Below are positions 1-10,710 of a DNA stretch of 64,000 bases, one piece after another (position 1 is the first letter of the stretch; each line of letters begins with the position of its first letter). The notes beneath the pieces are model-generated. The model was not told where the DNA came from, made no database searches, and worked only from the letters and a program-made list of their open reading frames with translations. The translations under genes and the position numbers were made by a program. The stretch is from Cherax quadricarinatus (taxonomy: Eukaryota; Arthropoda; Malacostraca; Decapoda; Parastacidae), in NCBI RefSeq assembly GCF_038502225.1, contig NC_091292.1, forward strand, positions 49,390,709 through 49,454,708. The letters run 5' to 3'.

Positions 1-1
1 G

Positions 2-1966
2 TTTGTTCCCAAGGGAAACAGAAATAATGGGAAGAACAGAACGAGTCCTTGGTTCACCCAAAGGTGTAGGGAGGCAAAAACTAGGTGTACTAGAGAATGG
101 AAAAGGTACAGAAGACAGAGAACTCAGGAAAATAAAGAAATCAGCCGAAGAGCCAGAAACGAATATGCACAGATAAGAAGGGAGGCTCAGAGACAATATG
201 AAAATGACATAGCATCAAAAGTAAAGACTGACCCGAAGCTGTTGTACAGCCACATCAGGAGGAAAACAACAGTCAAGGACCAGGTAATCAGACTGAGGAA
301 GGGTGATGGGGAATTCACAAGAAACGACCGAGAGGTATGTCAGGAGCTCAACACAAGATTTAAAGAGGTATTTACAGTGGAAACCAGTAGGACTCCAAGA
401 AATCAGAACAGGGGGGCACACCAGCAAGTGCTGGATGAGGTACATATAACCAAGGAGGAGGTGAAGAAGCTGCTATGCGAACTTGACACCTCAAAGGCGG
501 TGGGACCAGACAACATCTCTCCATGGGTCCTTAAAGAGGGAGCAGAGATATTGTGTGAGCCATTAACAAAGATCTTCAACACATCATTTGAAACTGGGCA
601 ACTCCCTGAGGTATGGAAAATGGCAAATGTAGTCCCAATTTTTAAAAAGGGAGACAGACATGAGGCACTAAACTACAGACCTGTATCTCTAACGTGTATA
701 GTATGCAAGGTCATGGAGAAGATCATCAGGAGGAGAGTGGTGGGGCACCTGGAAAGAAACAAGTGTATAATTGACAACCAGCACGGTTTCAGGGAAGGAA
801 AATCCTGTGTCACAAACCTACTAGAGTTTTATGACAAGGTGACAGAAGTAAGACAAGAGAGAGAGGGGTGGATCGACTGCGTATTTTTGGACTGCAAGAA
901 GGCTTTCGACACAGTTCCTCACAAGAGGTTACTGCAAAAGCTAGAGGACCAGGCACACATAACAGGAAAGGCACTGCAATGGATCAGAGAATATCTGACA
1001 GGGAGGAAACAACGAGTCATGGTACGTGACGAGGTGTCAGAGTGGGCGCCTGTGACAAGCGGGGTTCCACAGGGGTCAGTCCTAGGACCTGTGCTGTTCT
1101 TGGTATACGTGAACGACATAACGGAAGGGATAGACTCAGAAGTGTCCTTGTTTGCAGACGATGTGAAGTTAATGAGAAGAATCGAATCGGACGAGGATCA
1201 GGCAGGACTACAAAGAGATCTGGACAGGCTACAAGCCTGGTCCAGCAACTGGCTCCTTGAATTTAACCCTGCCAAATGCAAAGTCATGAAGATTGGGGAA
1301 GGGCAAAGAAGACCGCAGACACAATATAGTTTAGATGGCCAAAGACTGCAAACCTCACTCAAGGAAAAAGATCTGGGGGTGAGTATAACACCGAGCATAT
1401 CTCCTGAGGCGCACATCAATCAGATAACTGCTGCAGCATACGGGCGCCTGGCAAACCTACGGATAGCGTTCCGATACCTCAGTAAGGATTCGTTTAAGAC
1501 TCTGTACACCATCTACGTCAGGCCCATACTGGAGTATGCAGCACCAGTTTGGAATCCACACCTAGTCAAGCACGTCAAGAAATTAGAGAAAGTGCAAAGG
1601 TTTGCAACAAGACTAGTCCCAGAGCTACGGGGGTTGTCCTATGAAGAAAGGTTGAGGGAAATAGGCCTGACGACACTGGAGGCCAGGAGGGTCAGGGGAG
1701 ACATGATAACGACATATAAAATACTGCGCGGAATAGACGAGGTGGACAAAGACGGGATGTTCCAGAGATGGGACACAGACACAAGAGGTCATAATTGGAA
1801 GTTGAAGACTCAGATGAATCAAAGGGATGTTAGGAAGTATTTCTTCAGTCATAGAGTAGTCAGGCCATGGAATAGCCTACAAAGTGATGTGGTGGAGGCA
1901 GGAACCATACATAGTTTTAAGGCGAGGTATGATAGAGCTCATGGGGCAGGGAGAGAGAGGACCTAG
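2..1966 (+). CDS. LINE-1: CR1-superfamily ORF2 (reverse transcriptase), 5' part outside window
   Basis: The frame is open from base 2 to the stop at 1964-1966 (654 residues), so this is the C-terminal two thirds of a LINE ORF2; the endonuclease half lies before the window. RT landmarks in order: NYRPVSLTC, QHGFREGKSCVTNLLEF, FLDCKKAFDTVPH, SGVPQGSVLGPVLFLVY, FADD with the two catalytic aspartates, then WLLEFNPAKCKVM and KEKDLGVSI. It ends in the family C-terminal region (EYAAPVWNPH, SYEERLREIGL). The DNA is almost identical to 4833-6800 in LINE-2, with about half a dozen differences seen over 2 kb, so both copies are young. The product would copy its own RNA at nicked target DNA. Confidence 0.93.
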   Translation, partial: FVPKGNRNNGKNRTSPWFTQRCREAKTRCTREWKRYRRQRTQENKEISRRARNEYAQIRREAQRQYENDIASKVKTDPKLLYSHIRRKTTVKDQVIRLRKGDGEFTRNDREVCQELNTRFKEVFTVETSRTPRNQNRGAHQQVLDEVHITKEEVKKLLCELDTSKAVGPDNISPWVLKEGAEILCEPLTKIFNTSFETGQLPEVWKMANVVPIFKKGDRHEALNYRPVSLTCIVCKVMEKIIRRRVVGHLERNKCIIDNQHGFREGKSCVTNLLEFYDKVTEVRQEREGWIDCVFLDCKKAFDTVPHKRLLQKLEDQAHITGKALQWIREYLTGRKQRVMVRDEVSEWAPVTSGVPQGSVLGPVLFLVYVNDITEGIDSEVSLFADDVKLMRRIESDEDQAGLQRDLDRLQAWSSNWLLEFNPAKCKVMKIGEGQRRPQTQYSLDGQRLQTSLKEKDLGVSITPSISPEAHINQITAAAYGRLANLRIAFRYLSKDSFKTLYTIYVRPILEYAAPVWNPHLVKHVKKLEKVQRFATRLVPELRGLSYEERLREIGLTTLEARRVRGDMITTYKILRGIDEVDKDGMFQRWDTDTRGHNWKLKTQMNQRDVRKYFFSHRVVRPWNSLQSDVVEAGTIHSFKARYDRAHGAGRERT

Positions 1967-2046
1967 TAGCAATCAGCGAAGAGGCGGGGCCAGGAGCTGT
2001 GACTCGACCCCTGCAACCACAAATAGGTGAGTACAAATAGGTGAGT
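1967..2046 (+). other. LINE-1 3' UTR with conserved stem-loop and a 14-bp tandem pair
   Basis: After the stop comes a short tail shared by all copies of this family in the window. It holds a G/C-rich block (GCGGGG at 1984-1989 opposite CCCC at 2008-2011) that could form a stem-loop. Two direct copies of a 14-base unit containing TAGGTGAGTAC follow, then the (CA)n tract. Related LINEs use a 3' hairpin for RT recognition, so this is a plausible recognition element; that role is inferred. Confidence 0.6.
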
Positions 2047-2111
2047 ACACACACACACACCCACACACACACACACCCCACACACACCCCACACATACAC
2101 ACACACACACC

Positions 2112-2190
<79 letters not shown>

Positions 2191-2251
2191 ACACACACAC
2201 ATACACACACCCACATACACACACACACACACACGCACACACACACACATA

Positions 2252-2294
<43 letters not shown>
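2046..2294 (+). repeat. (CA)n microsatellite at the LINE-1 3' end
   Basis: About 250 bp of CA dinucleotides with scattered CACAT, CACCC and CACG interruptions. It directly follows the LINE-1 terminal motif and directly precedes the 5' end of LINE-2. Long H/T-repeat and V/C-repeat open frames here are artefacts. Confidence 0.97.
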
Positions 2295-2298
<4 letters not shown>

Positions 2299-2453
2299 TA
2301 AGTGCGGTAAGTCCCAGGAGGTTGGTCAGGTCACAAGAAGGTGTGGGCAGCCAAGGACCACTGAGACTTACCTTAAACGCACAAGCCACCTACCTTTCAG
2401 TACATAATAAACCCACACATAATTCCACACACAATTACACACAAAATTACACA

Positions 2454-2542
<89 letters not shown>

Positions 2543-2786
2543 CCAGACACACACACACTCCCCCCTCACCACCGACATCTCACTACTTCCCCTGATCCAT
2601 CCCCTCCCTCGATCACCCTCCCCTCCCCCGTTCACCCCAAACCCTCCCCACCCCTCCCCACTCAGCTCCCAAATAGCCACAGTTCCTCCACTACTTCCCC
2701 CCCCCACACTCTGACACACACACTACTAACCTAACATACAGAACTACATAGGTTTCCCACTCTGAGGCAATCAGGATAAAACAAAA
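2295..2786 (+). other. LINE-2 5' untranslated region with internal (CA)n and C/T-rich stretch
   Basis: No ORF. It holds about 150 bp of mixed sequence, a pure (CA)n block at about 2449-2540, and then a strongly C-rich pyrimidine strand to about 2720. LINE-4 also has a pyrimidine-rich leader but with a different sequence. An internal LINE promoter would lie here; I cannot identify one. Confidence 0.5.
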
Positions 2787-3803
2787 ATGGGTTGCCAGAG
2801 AGCAACAAGAAAAACCAAGGGACAGGAGGAGGAAAATGCAAAGGAAGATTGGGCAGCAGAGCTCATAAAAAGGGATCATGAATGGGAAAAGAAACTAGAA
2901 GAACTTAGCATGAGAATGGAAGAGAGGATAGATATGGAAAGCAGGAAGTGGGAGGTGCATGTCAAAGCAGCAGAAGCTAGGATACAGAGTTTAGAAGAGG
3001 AACTGAAAAATCTGAAACAGCCTAAAGAACTAAAGAACATTTTGGGATTGACAACAGAGACTGCTACCTCAGCCACAAATAAGGGGACTGTAGGGAAAGA
3101 AGGGGCACAACTGCATGGAGATGCTCTATCAGAGGAGACTGTAGCAAATGAAAGAGCTAAGCTTTATGTGGAGGCCCTAACAGACAACAACAGAGCCCAA
3201 GGAAAGCCGAGAAGGGAAAATGACAGGCCACTGAGCCCAAGTACATTAGCCAGTGAAACTGATGAAAGGAAAGCTGCAGTGGAGGAAACCAAATTAAATG
3301 AGGGGATACACAGGGATATGCAGTGGGAGAATGAAAGGGTGAGGTCAGTCTTTGTGTATGGGCTCCAGGAAGTCGAAGGGGAAACATATGAAGCAAGAAA
3401 ACAAGGGGAAAAAAAAGCAATTGAAAGCATCATGAAAGCAATAGGAGAAGACGATATGACCCAGCTGGAAAATTTTCGGAGAATAGGGGGGTTTGTAAAA
3501 AAAAGAACCCGGCCAGTGAGAGTGACCTTCAAGGCAGAAGCGACTCGGACCAGGATACTGCAGGAGAAAGCACGATTAAGGGACATGACGGCATACAGGA
3601 GGGTGTATCTCGACCGCGACAGAACACAAGAAGAAAGGAAGAAACTGAGAGAGATGGTACAAAGGCGAAAGGAGGAAAGAGAGGGGATGGAGAAGACAGA
3701 CAGGAGATCCCAGACCCAGGAAGAAGATCTAATACAGCCTCCCTCACAACTTTCTATAGAAGCCTCCCAACCAGGTCAACCCCAGTGCAACCAAACACTC
3801 TAA
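2787..3803 (+). CDS. LINE-2 ORF1: coiled-coil RNA-binding (ORF1p-like) protein
   Basis: 338 residues from ATG 2787 to TAA 3801. Residues ~20-90 are rich in E/K/R with heptad-like spacing (KLEELSMRMEERI, RIQSLEEELKNLKQ), consistent with a coiled coil. Residues ~184-290 carry the alpha/beta domain usual in LINE ORF1 proteins (VRSVFVYGLQEVEGE, NFRRIGG, RPVRVTFKAEATRTRILQEK, VYLDRDRTQEERKKLREM). By family knowledge it would trimerise, bind the element RNA and act as a nucleic-acid chaperone in the RNP. The last ~126 codons overlap an open ORF2 frame. LINE-4 has a homologous ORF1 start at 10711. Confidence 0.85.
   Translation: MGCQRATRKTKGQEEENAKEDWAAELIKRDHEWEKKLEELSMRMEERIDMESRKWEVHVKAAEARIQSLEEELKNLKQPKELKNILGLTTETATSATNKGTVGKEGAQLHGDALSEETVANERAKLYVEALTDNNRAQGKPRRENDRPLSPSTLASETDERKAAVEETKLNEGIHRDMQWENERVRSVFVYGLQEVEGETYEARKQGEKKAIESIMKAIGEDDMTQLENFRRIGGFVKKRTRPVRVTFKAEATRTRILQEKARLRDMTAYRRVYLDRDRTQEERKKLREMVQRRKEEREGMEKTDRRSQTQEEDLIQPPSQLSIEASQPGQPQCNQTL
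3497..3503 (+). promoter_or_regulatory. Possible -1 frameshift site (A AAA AAA) in ORF1/ORF2 overlap
   Basis: The ORF1 codons read GTA AAA AAA AGA, which places the classic slippery heptamer A AAA AAA in the correct phase for a -1 shift into the ORF2 frame. That frame is open from 3425. This would explain how ORF2, which lacks an upstream AUG, is made. Function is inferred; I could not fold a downstream stimulatory structure. Confidence 0.3.
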
Positions 3804-6799
3804 ATCAAAACACCCATGCCACATCCAATGCCCCCACCCACTACATTACAAACTTCACCCCCACAGCAACAACCCATAGTTCCTTACCAGGTCTCCCACT
3901 TCCCCAACCCCAATATACTTCCCAGACCACAGTCTTAGAAAAGAAGTTGAAGGTGTGGTATACAAATGCAGATGGAATAACAAACAAGTATGAGGAGTGG
4001 CACGAAAGAATCAAAGAGACATCCCCAGACATAATAGCACTCACAGAAACAAAACTCACCAGAATAATAACAGATTCAATCTTTCCATCCGGATATCAAA
4101 TCTTCAGGAAAGACAGAGGGAGGAGAGGGGGAGGAGGAGTTGCACTGCTCATTAAAAACCAGTGGGGTTTTGAGAAAATGGAAGGAATGGATGGCATGGG
4201 CGAAAGGGACTACTTAGTAGGAACAATCCAGTCTGAGGGACATAAGGTGATAATTGCAGTAATGTACAACCCACCACAGAACTGCAGGAGGCCAAGAGAA
4301 GAATACGATGAGAGCAACAGAGCAATGATCAACACACTAGCCGAGGTGGCCAGGAGAGCACACATGGGGGGAGCAAAGTTACTAGTTATGGGTGATTTCA
4401 ATCACAAGGAGATTGACTGGGAAAACCTGGAGCCCCATGGGGGTCCCGAAACATGGAGAGCCAAGATGATGGATGTGGTACTGGAGAACCTCATGCATCA
4501 ACATGTTAGAGACACTACCAGAGAGAGAGGAGAGGATGAACCAGCAAGGTTGGACCTTGTATTCACCATGAGTAGTTCGGACATCGAGGGTATCATGTAT
4601 GAAAGGCCCCTGGGAGCTAGTGATCATGTGGTTCTGTGCTTCGACTACATAGTTGAGCTCCAAGTGGAGAGAGTAGCAGGAATAGGCTGGGAAAAACCAA
4701 ACTACAAAAGGGGGAACTACTCAGGCATGAGGAACTTCCTTCAAGACATTCAGTGGGAGAGGGAACTGACAGGAAAACCAGTACAAGAAATGATGGACTA
4801 TGTAGCAACAAAATGCAAGGAGGCAGAGGAGAGGTTTGTTCCCAAGGGAAACAGAAATAATGGGAAGAACAGAACGAGTCCTTGGTTCACCCAAAGGTGT
4901 AGGGAGGCAAAAACTAGGTGTACTAGAGAATGGAAAAGGTACAGAAGACAGAGAACTCAGGAAAATAAAGAAATCAGCCGAAGAGCCAGAAACGAATATG
5001 CACAGATAAGAAGGGAGGCTCAGAGACAATATGAAAATGACATAGCATCAAAAGTAAAGACTGACCCGAAGCTGTTGTACAGCCACATCAGGAGGAAAAC
5101 AACAGTCAAGGACCAGGTAATCAGACTGAGGAAGGGTGATGGGGAATTCACAAGAAACGACCGAGAGGTATGTCAGGAGCTCAACACAAGATTTAAAGAG
5201 GTATTTACAGTGGAAACCAGTAGGACTCCAAGAAATCAGAACAGGGGGGCACACCAGCAAGTGCTGGATGAGGTACATATAACCAAGGAGGAGGTGAAGA
5301 AGCTGCTATGCGAACTTGACACCTCAAAGGCGGTGGGACCAGACAACATCTCTCCATGGGTCCTTAAAGAGGGAGCAGAGATATTGTGTGAGCCATTAAC
5401 AAAGATCTTCAACACATCATTTGAAACTGGGCAACTCCCTGAGGTATGGAAAATGGCAAATGTAGTCCCAATTTTTAAAAAGGGAGACAGACATGAGGCA
5501 CTAAACTACAGACCTGTATCTCTAACGTGTATAGTATGCAAGGTCATGGAGAAGATCATCAGGAGGAGAGTGGTGGGGCACCTGGAAAGAAACAAGTGTA
5601 TAATTGACAACCAGCACGGTTTCAGGGAAGGAAAATCCTGTGTCACAAACCTACTAGAGTTTTATGACAAGGTGACAGAAGTAAGACAAGAGAGAGAGGG
5701 GTGGATCGACTGCGTATTTTTGGACTGCAAGAAGGCTTTCGACACAGTTCCTCACAAGAGGTTACTGCAAAAGCTAGAGGACCAGGCACACATAACAGGA
5801 AAGGCACTGCAATGGATCAGAGAATATCTGACAGGGAGGAAACAACGAGTCATGGTACGCGACGAGGTGTCAGAGTGGGCGCCTGTGACAAGCGGGGTTC
5901 CACAGGGGTCAGTCCTAGGACCTGTGCTGTTCTTGGTATACGTGAACGACATAACGGAAGGGATAGACTCAGAAGTGTCCTTGTTTGCAGACGATGTGAA
6001 GTTAATGAGAAGAATCGAATCGGACGAGGATCAGGCAGGACTACAAAGAGATCTGGACAGGCTACAAGCCTGGTCCAGCAACTGGCTCCTTGAATTTAAC
6101 CCTGCCAAATGCAAAGTCATGAAGATTGGGGAAGGGCAAAGAAGACCGCAGACACAATATAGTTTAGATGGCCAAAGACTGCAAACCTCACTCAAGGAAA
6201 AAGATCTGGGGGTGAGTATAACACCGAGCATATCTCCTGAGGCGCACATCAATCAGATAACTGCTGCAGCATACGGGCGCCTGGCAAACCTACGGATAGC
6301 GTTCCGATACCTCAGTAAGGATTCGTTTAAGACTCTGTACACCATCTACGTCAGGCCCATACTGGAGTATGCAGCACCAGTTTGGAATCCACACCTAGTC
6401 AAGCACGTCAAGAAATTAGAGAAAGTGCAAAGGTTTGCAACAAGACTAGTCCCAGAGCTACGGGGATTGTCCTATGAAGAAAGGTTGAGGGAAATCGGCC
6501 TGACGACACTGGAGGCCAGGAGGGTCAGGGGAGACATGATAACGACATATAAAATACTGCGCGGAATAGACGAGGTGGACAAAGACGGGATGTTCCAGAG
6601 ATGGGACACAGACACAAGAGGTCACAATTGGAAGTTGAAGACTCAGATGAATCAAAGGGATGTTAGGAAGTATTTCTTCAGTCATAGAGTAGTCAGGCCA
6701 TGGAATAGCCTAGAAAGTGATGTGGTGGAGGCAGGAACCATACATAGTTTTAAGGCGAGGTATGATAGAGCTCATGGGGCAGGGAGAGAGAGGACCTAG
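3785..6799 (+). CDS. LINE-2 ORF2: APE endonuclease and reverse transcriptase
   Basis: The frame is open from 3425 to 6799, -1 relative to ORF1. No in-frame ATG occurs before 4178, which is already past the endonuclease catalytic Glu, and 3785 is only a GTG. Counting from 3785 (1004 residues), the apurinic-like endonuclease has LTETKL (Glu ~88), GDFN (~203-206), RLDLVFT and SDH (~279-281). The RT has NYRPVSLTC, FLDCKKAFDTVPH, SGVPQGSVLGPV and FADD (~734-737), then the family C-terminal region. All expected catalytic residues are present, so the enzyme could be active. Translation probably needs a frameshift from ORF1 or a non-AUG start. Family: CR1 superfamily by motif style. Confidence 0.92.
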   Translation: MQPNTLNQNTHATSNAPTHYITNFTPTATTHSSLPGLPLPQPQYTSQTTVLEKKLKVWYTNADGITNKYEEWHERIKETSPDIIALTETKLTRIITDSIFPSGYQIFRKDRGRRGGGGVALLIKNQWGFEKMEGMDGMGERDYLVGTIQSEGHKVIIAVMYNPPQNCRRPREEYDESNRAMINTLAEVARRAHMGGAKLLVMGDFNHKEIDWENLEPHGGPETWRAKMMDVVLENLMHQHVRDTTRERGEDEPARLDLVFTMSSSDIEGIMYERPLGASDHVVLCFDYIVELQVERVAGIGWEKPNYKRGNYSGMRNFLQDIQWERELTGKPVQEMMDYVATKCKEAEERFVPKGNRNNGKNRTSPWFTQRCREAKTRCTREWKRYRRQRTQENKEISRRARNEYAQIRREAQRQYENDIASKVKTDPKLLYSHIRRKTTVKDQVIRLRKGDGEFTRNDREVCQELNTRFKEVFTVETSRTPRNQNRGAHQQVLDEVHITKEEVKKLLCELDTSKAVGPDNISPWVLKEGAEILCEPLTKIFNTSFETGQLPEVWKMANVVPIFKKGDRHEALNYRPVSLTCIVCKVMEKIIRRRVVGHLERNKCIIDNQHGFREGKSCVTNLLEFYDKVTEVRQEREGWIDCVFLDCKKAFDTVPHKRLLQKLEDQAHITGKALQWIREYLTGRKQRVMVRDEVSEWAPVTSGVPQGSVLGPVLFLVYVNDITEGIDSEVSLFADDVKLMRRIESDEDQAGLQRDLDRLQAWSSNWLLEFNPAKCKVMKIGEGQRRPQTQYSLDGQRLQTSLKEKDLGVSITPSISPEAHINQITAAAYGRLANLRIAFRYLSKDSFKTLYTIYVRPILEYAAPVWNPHLVKHVKKLEKVQRFATRLVPELRGLSYEERLREIGLTTLEARRVRGDMITTYKILRGIDEVDKDGMFQRWDTDTRGHNWKLKTQMNQRDVRKYFFSHRVVRPWNSLESDVVEAGTIHSFKARYDRAHGAGRERT

Positions 6800-6890
6800 T
6801 AGCAATCAGCGAAGAGGCGGGCCAGGAGCTGTGACTCGACCCCTGCAACCACAAATAGGTGAGTACAAATAGGTGAGTACACACACACAT

Positions 6891-6983
<93 letters not shown>
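6800..6983 (+). repeat. LINE-2 3' UTR and terminal (CA)n
   Basis: Same tail as LINE-1: G/C-rich stem-loop block, two copies of the 14-base unit with TAGGTGAGTAC, then about 105 bp of (CA)n from 6879. One G of the stem run present in the other copies is missing here (GAGGCGGGCC). Confidence 0.9.
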
Positions 6984-6984
<1 letters not shown>

Positions 6985-7018
6985 CACCCCCCACTCACAC
7001 ACATTTCCATTTGAGGAA

Positions 7019-9601
7019 ATGGAAGGCATCGTCGAGATCAAGGAAAGGGACTACATAGTAGGTACAATTCAGTTTGGGGGACATAAAGTAGTTATTGGAG
7101 TGATGTATAACCCACCACAGAACTGCAGGAGGCCAAGAGAGGAATACGAAGAGAACAACAGGGCGATGGTGGACACAGTTACTGGTAATGGGCGATTTCA
7201 ACCACAAGGAGATTGATTCTGAAAACCTGGAGCCACATGGGGGTCCCGAAAGATGGAGAGCCAAAATGATGGATGTGGTACTGGTAAACCTCATGCATCA
7301 ACATGTGAGTGACACTACAATCGAGAAAGGGGAGGATGAACCAGCGTGACTGGACTTTGTGTTTACCCTGAGCAGTTCAGACATTGAGGATATCACTAAT
7401 GAGAGGCATCTTGGAGCTAGTGATCACATAGTTCTGAGTTTTGAATATATAGTAGAGTTACAAGTGGAGACGGTATCAGGAATTGAATGGGAAAAGCCAA
7501 ACTATAAAAGGGGAGACTACACAGGTTTAAGGAACTTCCTGCAGGAGGTTCAGTGGGACAGAGAACTGTTAGGAAAGTCAGTAAACGAGATGATAAAATA
7601 TGTAACAGCAAAATGCAAGGAGGCAGAGGAAAGGCTTGTTCCCTAGGGCAATAGAAATAATGCGAAGACCAAAGCAAGTCCTTGGTTTACCCGAAGTTGT
7701 AGGGAGGCAAACGCTAAGTGCACCAGAGAAAGCAAAAGGTACAGGGGGCAAAGGACCAGAAAAATAAAGAGATTAGTCGAAGAACCAGAAACAAGTATGT
7801 ACAGCTAAGGAGAGAGGCCCAGCGACAGTACGAAAACGACATAGCATCGAAAGTCAAGTCTGACTCGAAACTGTTTTATAGCCACATTAGCAGGAAGACA
7901 ACACTCAAGGACCAGGCGATCAGGCTGATAAAAGAAGGTGGGAAACTCACAAGAAACGATCAAGAGGTATGTGAGGAGCTCAACATGAGATTTAAGGAAG
8001 TATTTACAGGAGAGGACAGAACAGAGGGGGACACCAGCAAGGAATATACCAACAAGTGTTGGATGACATAACACAACTGAGGAGGAGGTGAAGCTGCTAA
8101 GGGAACTAGATACCTCAAAGGCAATGGGACCGGACAACATCTCCCCATGGGTCCTTAGAGAGGGAGCAGAAATGCTGTGTATACCACTAACCACAATCTT
8201 CAACACATCCTTTGAAACTGGGCAACTACCTGAGATATGAAGATGGCAAATATAGTTCCCATTTTTAAAAAAGGAGACAGAAAAGAGGCACTAAACTATA
8301 GACCAGTGTCACTGACGTGTATAGTATGCAAAGTCATAGAGAAGATTAAAAGGAGGAGAGTGGTGGAGCATCGGGAACGTAACAAGAATATAAACACCAA
8401 CAAGCACTAATTTATGTAAGGCAAATCCTGTGTCACAAACCTTCTGTAGTTTTATGATACAGTAAGAGAATTAAGACACGAGAGAGAGGAGTGGGTTGAT
8501 TGCATCTTCTTGGACTGCAAGAAGGCCTTTGACACTGTTTCTCACAAGAGATTAGCGCAGAAGCTAGAGGATCAGGCACTCAAAACAGGAAGGGCATTGC
8601 AGTGGATCAGAGAATACAGAGAATACATGACAGGTATGCAACAATGAGTCAAGGTATGTGATGAGGTATCACAATGGGTACCTGTGACGAGCGGGGTCCC
8701 ACAGGGGTCGGTCTAGGACCAGTGCTATTTTTGGTATATGTGAATGACATGATGGAAGGATTAGACTCAGAAGTGTCCCTGTTTCACAGTGATGTGAAGT
8801 TAATGAGGAGAATTAAATCAGATGAGGACCGGGCAGGACTTCAAAGAGACCTGGACAGACTGGACACCTGGTCCAGCAACTGGCTTCTCGAATTTAATCC
8901 CTCCAAATGCAAAGTCATGAAGATAGGGGATGGGCACAGAAGACCGCAGGCGGAGAATAGGCTAGGTGGCCAAAGACTGCAAACCTCGCTCAAGGAGAAA
9001 GATCTTGGAGTGAGTATAACACCGAGCATGTCTCCGGAAGCACACATCAACCAGATAACTGCTGCAGCATATGGGCGCCTGGCAAACCTGAGAACAGCGT
9101 TCCGATACCTTAGTAAGGAATCGTTCAAGACACTGTACACCGTGTACGTCAGGCCCATACTGGAGTATGCAGCACCTGTTTGGAACCCGCACTTGATAAA
9201 GCACGTCAAGAAACTAGAGAAAGTGCAAAGGTTTGCGACAACGTTAGTTCCAGAGCTAAGGGTAATGTTCTGTGAAGAAAGAAAGGTTAAGGGAAATCGG
9301 CCTGACGACACTGGAGAACAGAAGGATTAGGGGAGACATGATAACGACATACAAAATACTGTGCGGAATAGACAAGGTGGACAAAGACAGGATGTTCCAG
9401 GGAGGGGACACAGAAACAAGAGGCCACAATTGGAAGTTGAAGACACAGATGAGTCAGAGAGATATTAGGAAGTATTTCTTCAGTCATAGAGTTGTCAGGC
9501 AGTGGAATAGCCTAGAAAGTGATGTAGTGGAGGCAGGAACCATACATAGTTTTAAGACGAGGTTTGATAAAGCTCATGGAGCAGGGAGAGAGAGGGCCTA
9601 G
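7019..9601 (+). pseudogene. LINE-3 ORF2 remnant
   Basis: The reading frame is broken into at least four pieces (about 7019-7216, 7359-7646, 7718-8071 and 8674-9601 with a shift near 9270). Recognisable parts are the endonuclease core (YNPPQNCRRPREEYEENNRAM), the post-endonuclease linker, the RT C-terminal part (VYVNDMMEGLDSEVSLF, LLEFNPSKCKVMKIG, KEKDLGVSITPSMSPEAHINQ) and the C-terminal region. The FADD catalytic motif reads FHSD here, so the RT is dead as well as frameshifted. It is clearly older than LINE-1 and LINE-2. Confidence 0.85.
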
Positions 9602-9678
9602 TAGCAACCGGTGAAGAGGCGGGGCCAGGAGCTAGGACTCGACCCCTGCAACCACAAATAGGTGAGTACAAATAGGTG

Positions 9679-9816
<138 letters not shown>

Positions 9817-9869
9817 AACAAGCACATACACAGGATTTCACTCCGTCCTGTGAACTGACCATCTGAACC

Positions 9870-10214
9870 TTGCTCCTCTCCCCCCCTCTTCCTATCCTAG
9901 GTAGAGACCTATCTCTACCTTTCTCACTCTTTACCTATATCTCTCTCTCTACCTATCACTCTCTACCTATCTCTCTCTCTCTCTTCCCTCTCCCATCTCT
10001 CCCCTCTAACATCTCTTACCTCTAACACCTTCCCCCCTCTAACATCTCCCCCCCTCTAACATCTCTCCCCTCCCATTATCTCTCCCCTCTCCCTTTCCCC
10101 ATCTCTCTCCCCTCCTCCCCTCCCTCTCCCCCTAGCCTCTCTCCCCTCTCGCTCTTCCATCTCCCCCCTCTTTCCCCCTTCTCCCCCTCTCTCCCCCTCT
10201 CTTTGCCTTCTCTT

Positions 10215-10300
<86 letters not shown>

Positions 10301-10690
10301 CTCTCTCTCTTCTCTCTCTCTCTCTCTCTCTTCCCCATTTTCCCTTCTAACTCTCCCCCTCTCCTACCCTTCCCTTCACTCTCCCTTCCCCTCTCTCTCT
10401 CACTTTCCCTCCCTCTCTCCCCTCTCTCCCTCTCCTCTCTCTCCCTCTCTCCCTCTCTCTCTCTTGCTCTCTCTCTTCCCCATTTTCCCTTCTAACTCTC
10501 CCCCTCTCCTACCCTTCCCCTCACTCTCTCTCCCCCTCTCTCTCTCACTCTCACTCTCTTCCCCTTTTTCCTTCTCACTATCCCCCTCTCTCTACCTTCC
10601 CTTCTCTCTCTCTCTCTCTCTCTCTCCCCCTTTCCCTTCTCACTCTTCCCCTCTCTCTCTCCTTCTACCTTTCCCTTCTCTCTTCTCTCA
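9870..10690 (+). repeat. Pyrimidine-rich (CT)n leader of LINE-4
   Basis: About 800 bp of almost pure C/T on the + strand, with perfect (CT)n at about 10218-10297 and many CTCC, CCCT and TTCC variants. It ends in a 19-A run (10692-10710) that abuts the ORF start codon. Serine/leucine-repeat open frames here are artefacts. Such a tract may adopt triplex (H-DNA) structure; that is inference. Confidence 0.9.
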
Positions 10691-10710
10691 CAAAAAAAAA
10701 AAAAAAAAAA

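Larger units (their letters stand above)
2295..6983 (+). mobile_element. LINE-2: near full-length CR1-superfamily non-LTR retrotransposon
   Basis: The element has a 5' untranslated region, ORF1 (2787-3803), an overlapping ORF2 (to 6799), the family 3' motif and a (CA)n end at 6879-6983. Both ORFs are free of stop codons. It lies between two (CA)n tracts, directly downstream of LINE-1 in the same orientation. The exact 5' boundary is uncertain; I set it where the preceding CA tract ends. I saw no unambiguous target-site duplication, and the CA flanks would hide one. Confidence 0.85.

Noticed and set aside
2041..2301. His/Thr and Cys/Val repeat frames at all (CA)n tracts
   Set aside because: Dinucleotide repeat artefacts; the same holds at 2449, 6879, 9682, 14742, 15246 and 62194.
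5701..6093. 130-codon frame inside LINE-2 ORF2 and its counterparts at 1042 and 63329
   Set aside because: A shadow of the RT in another frame, conserved only because the copies are nearly identical.
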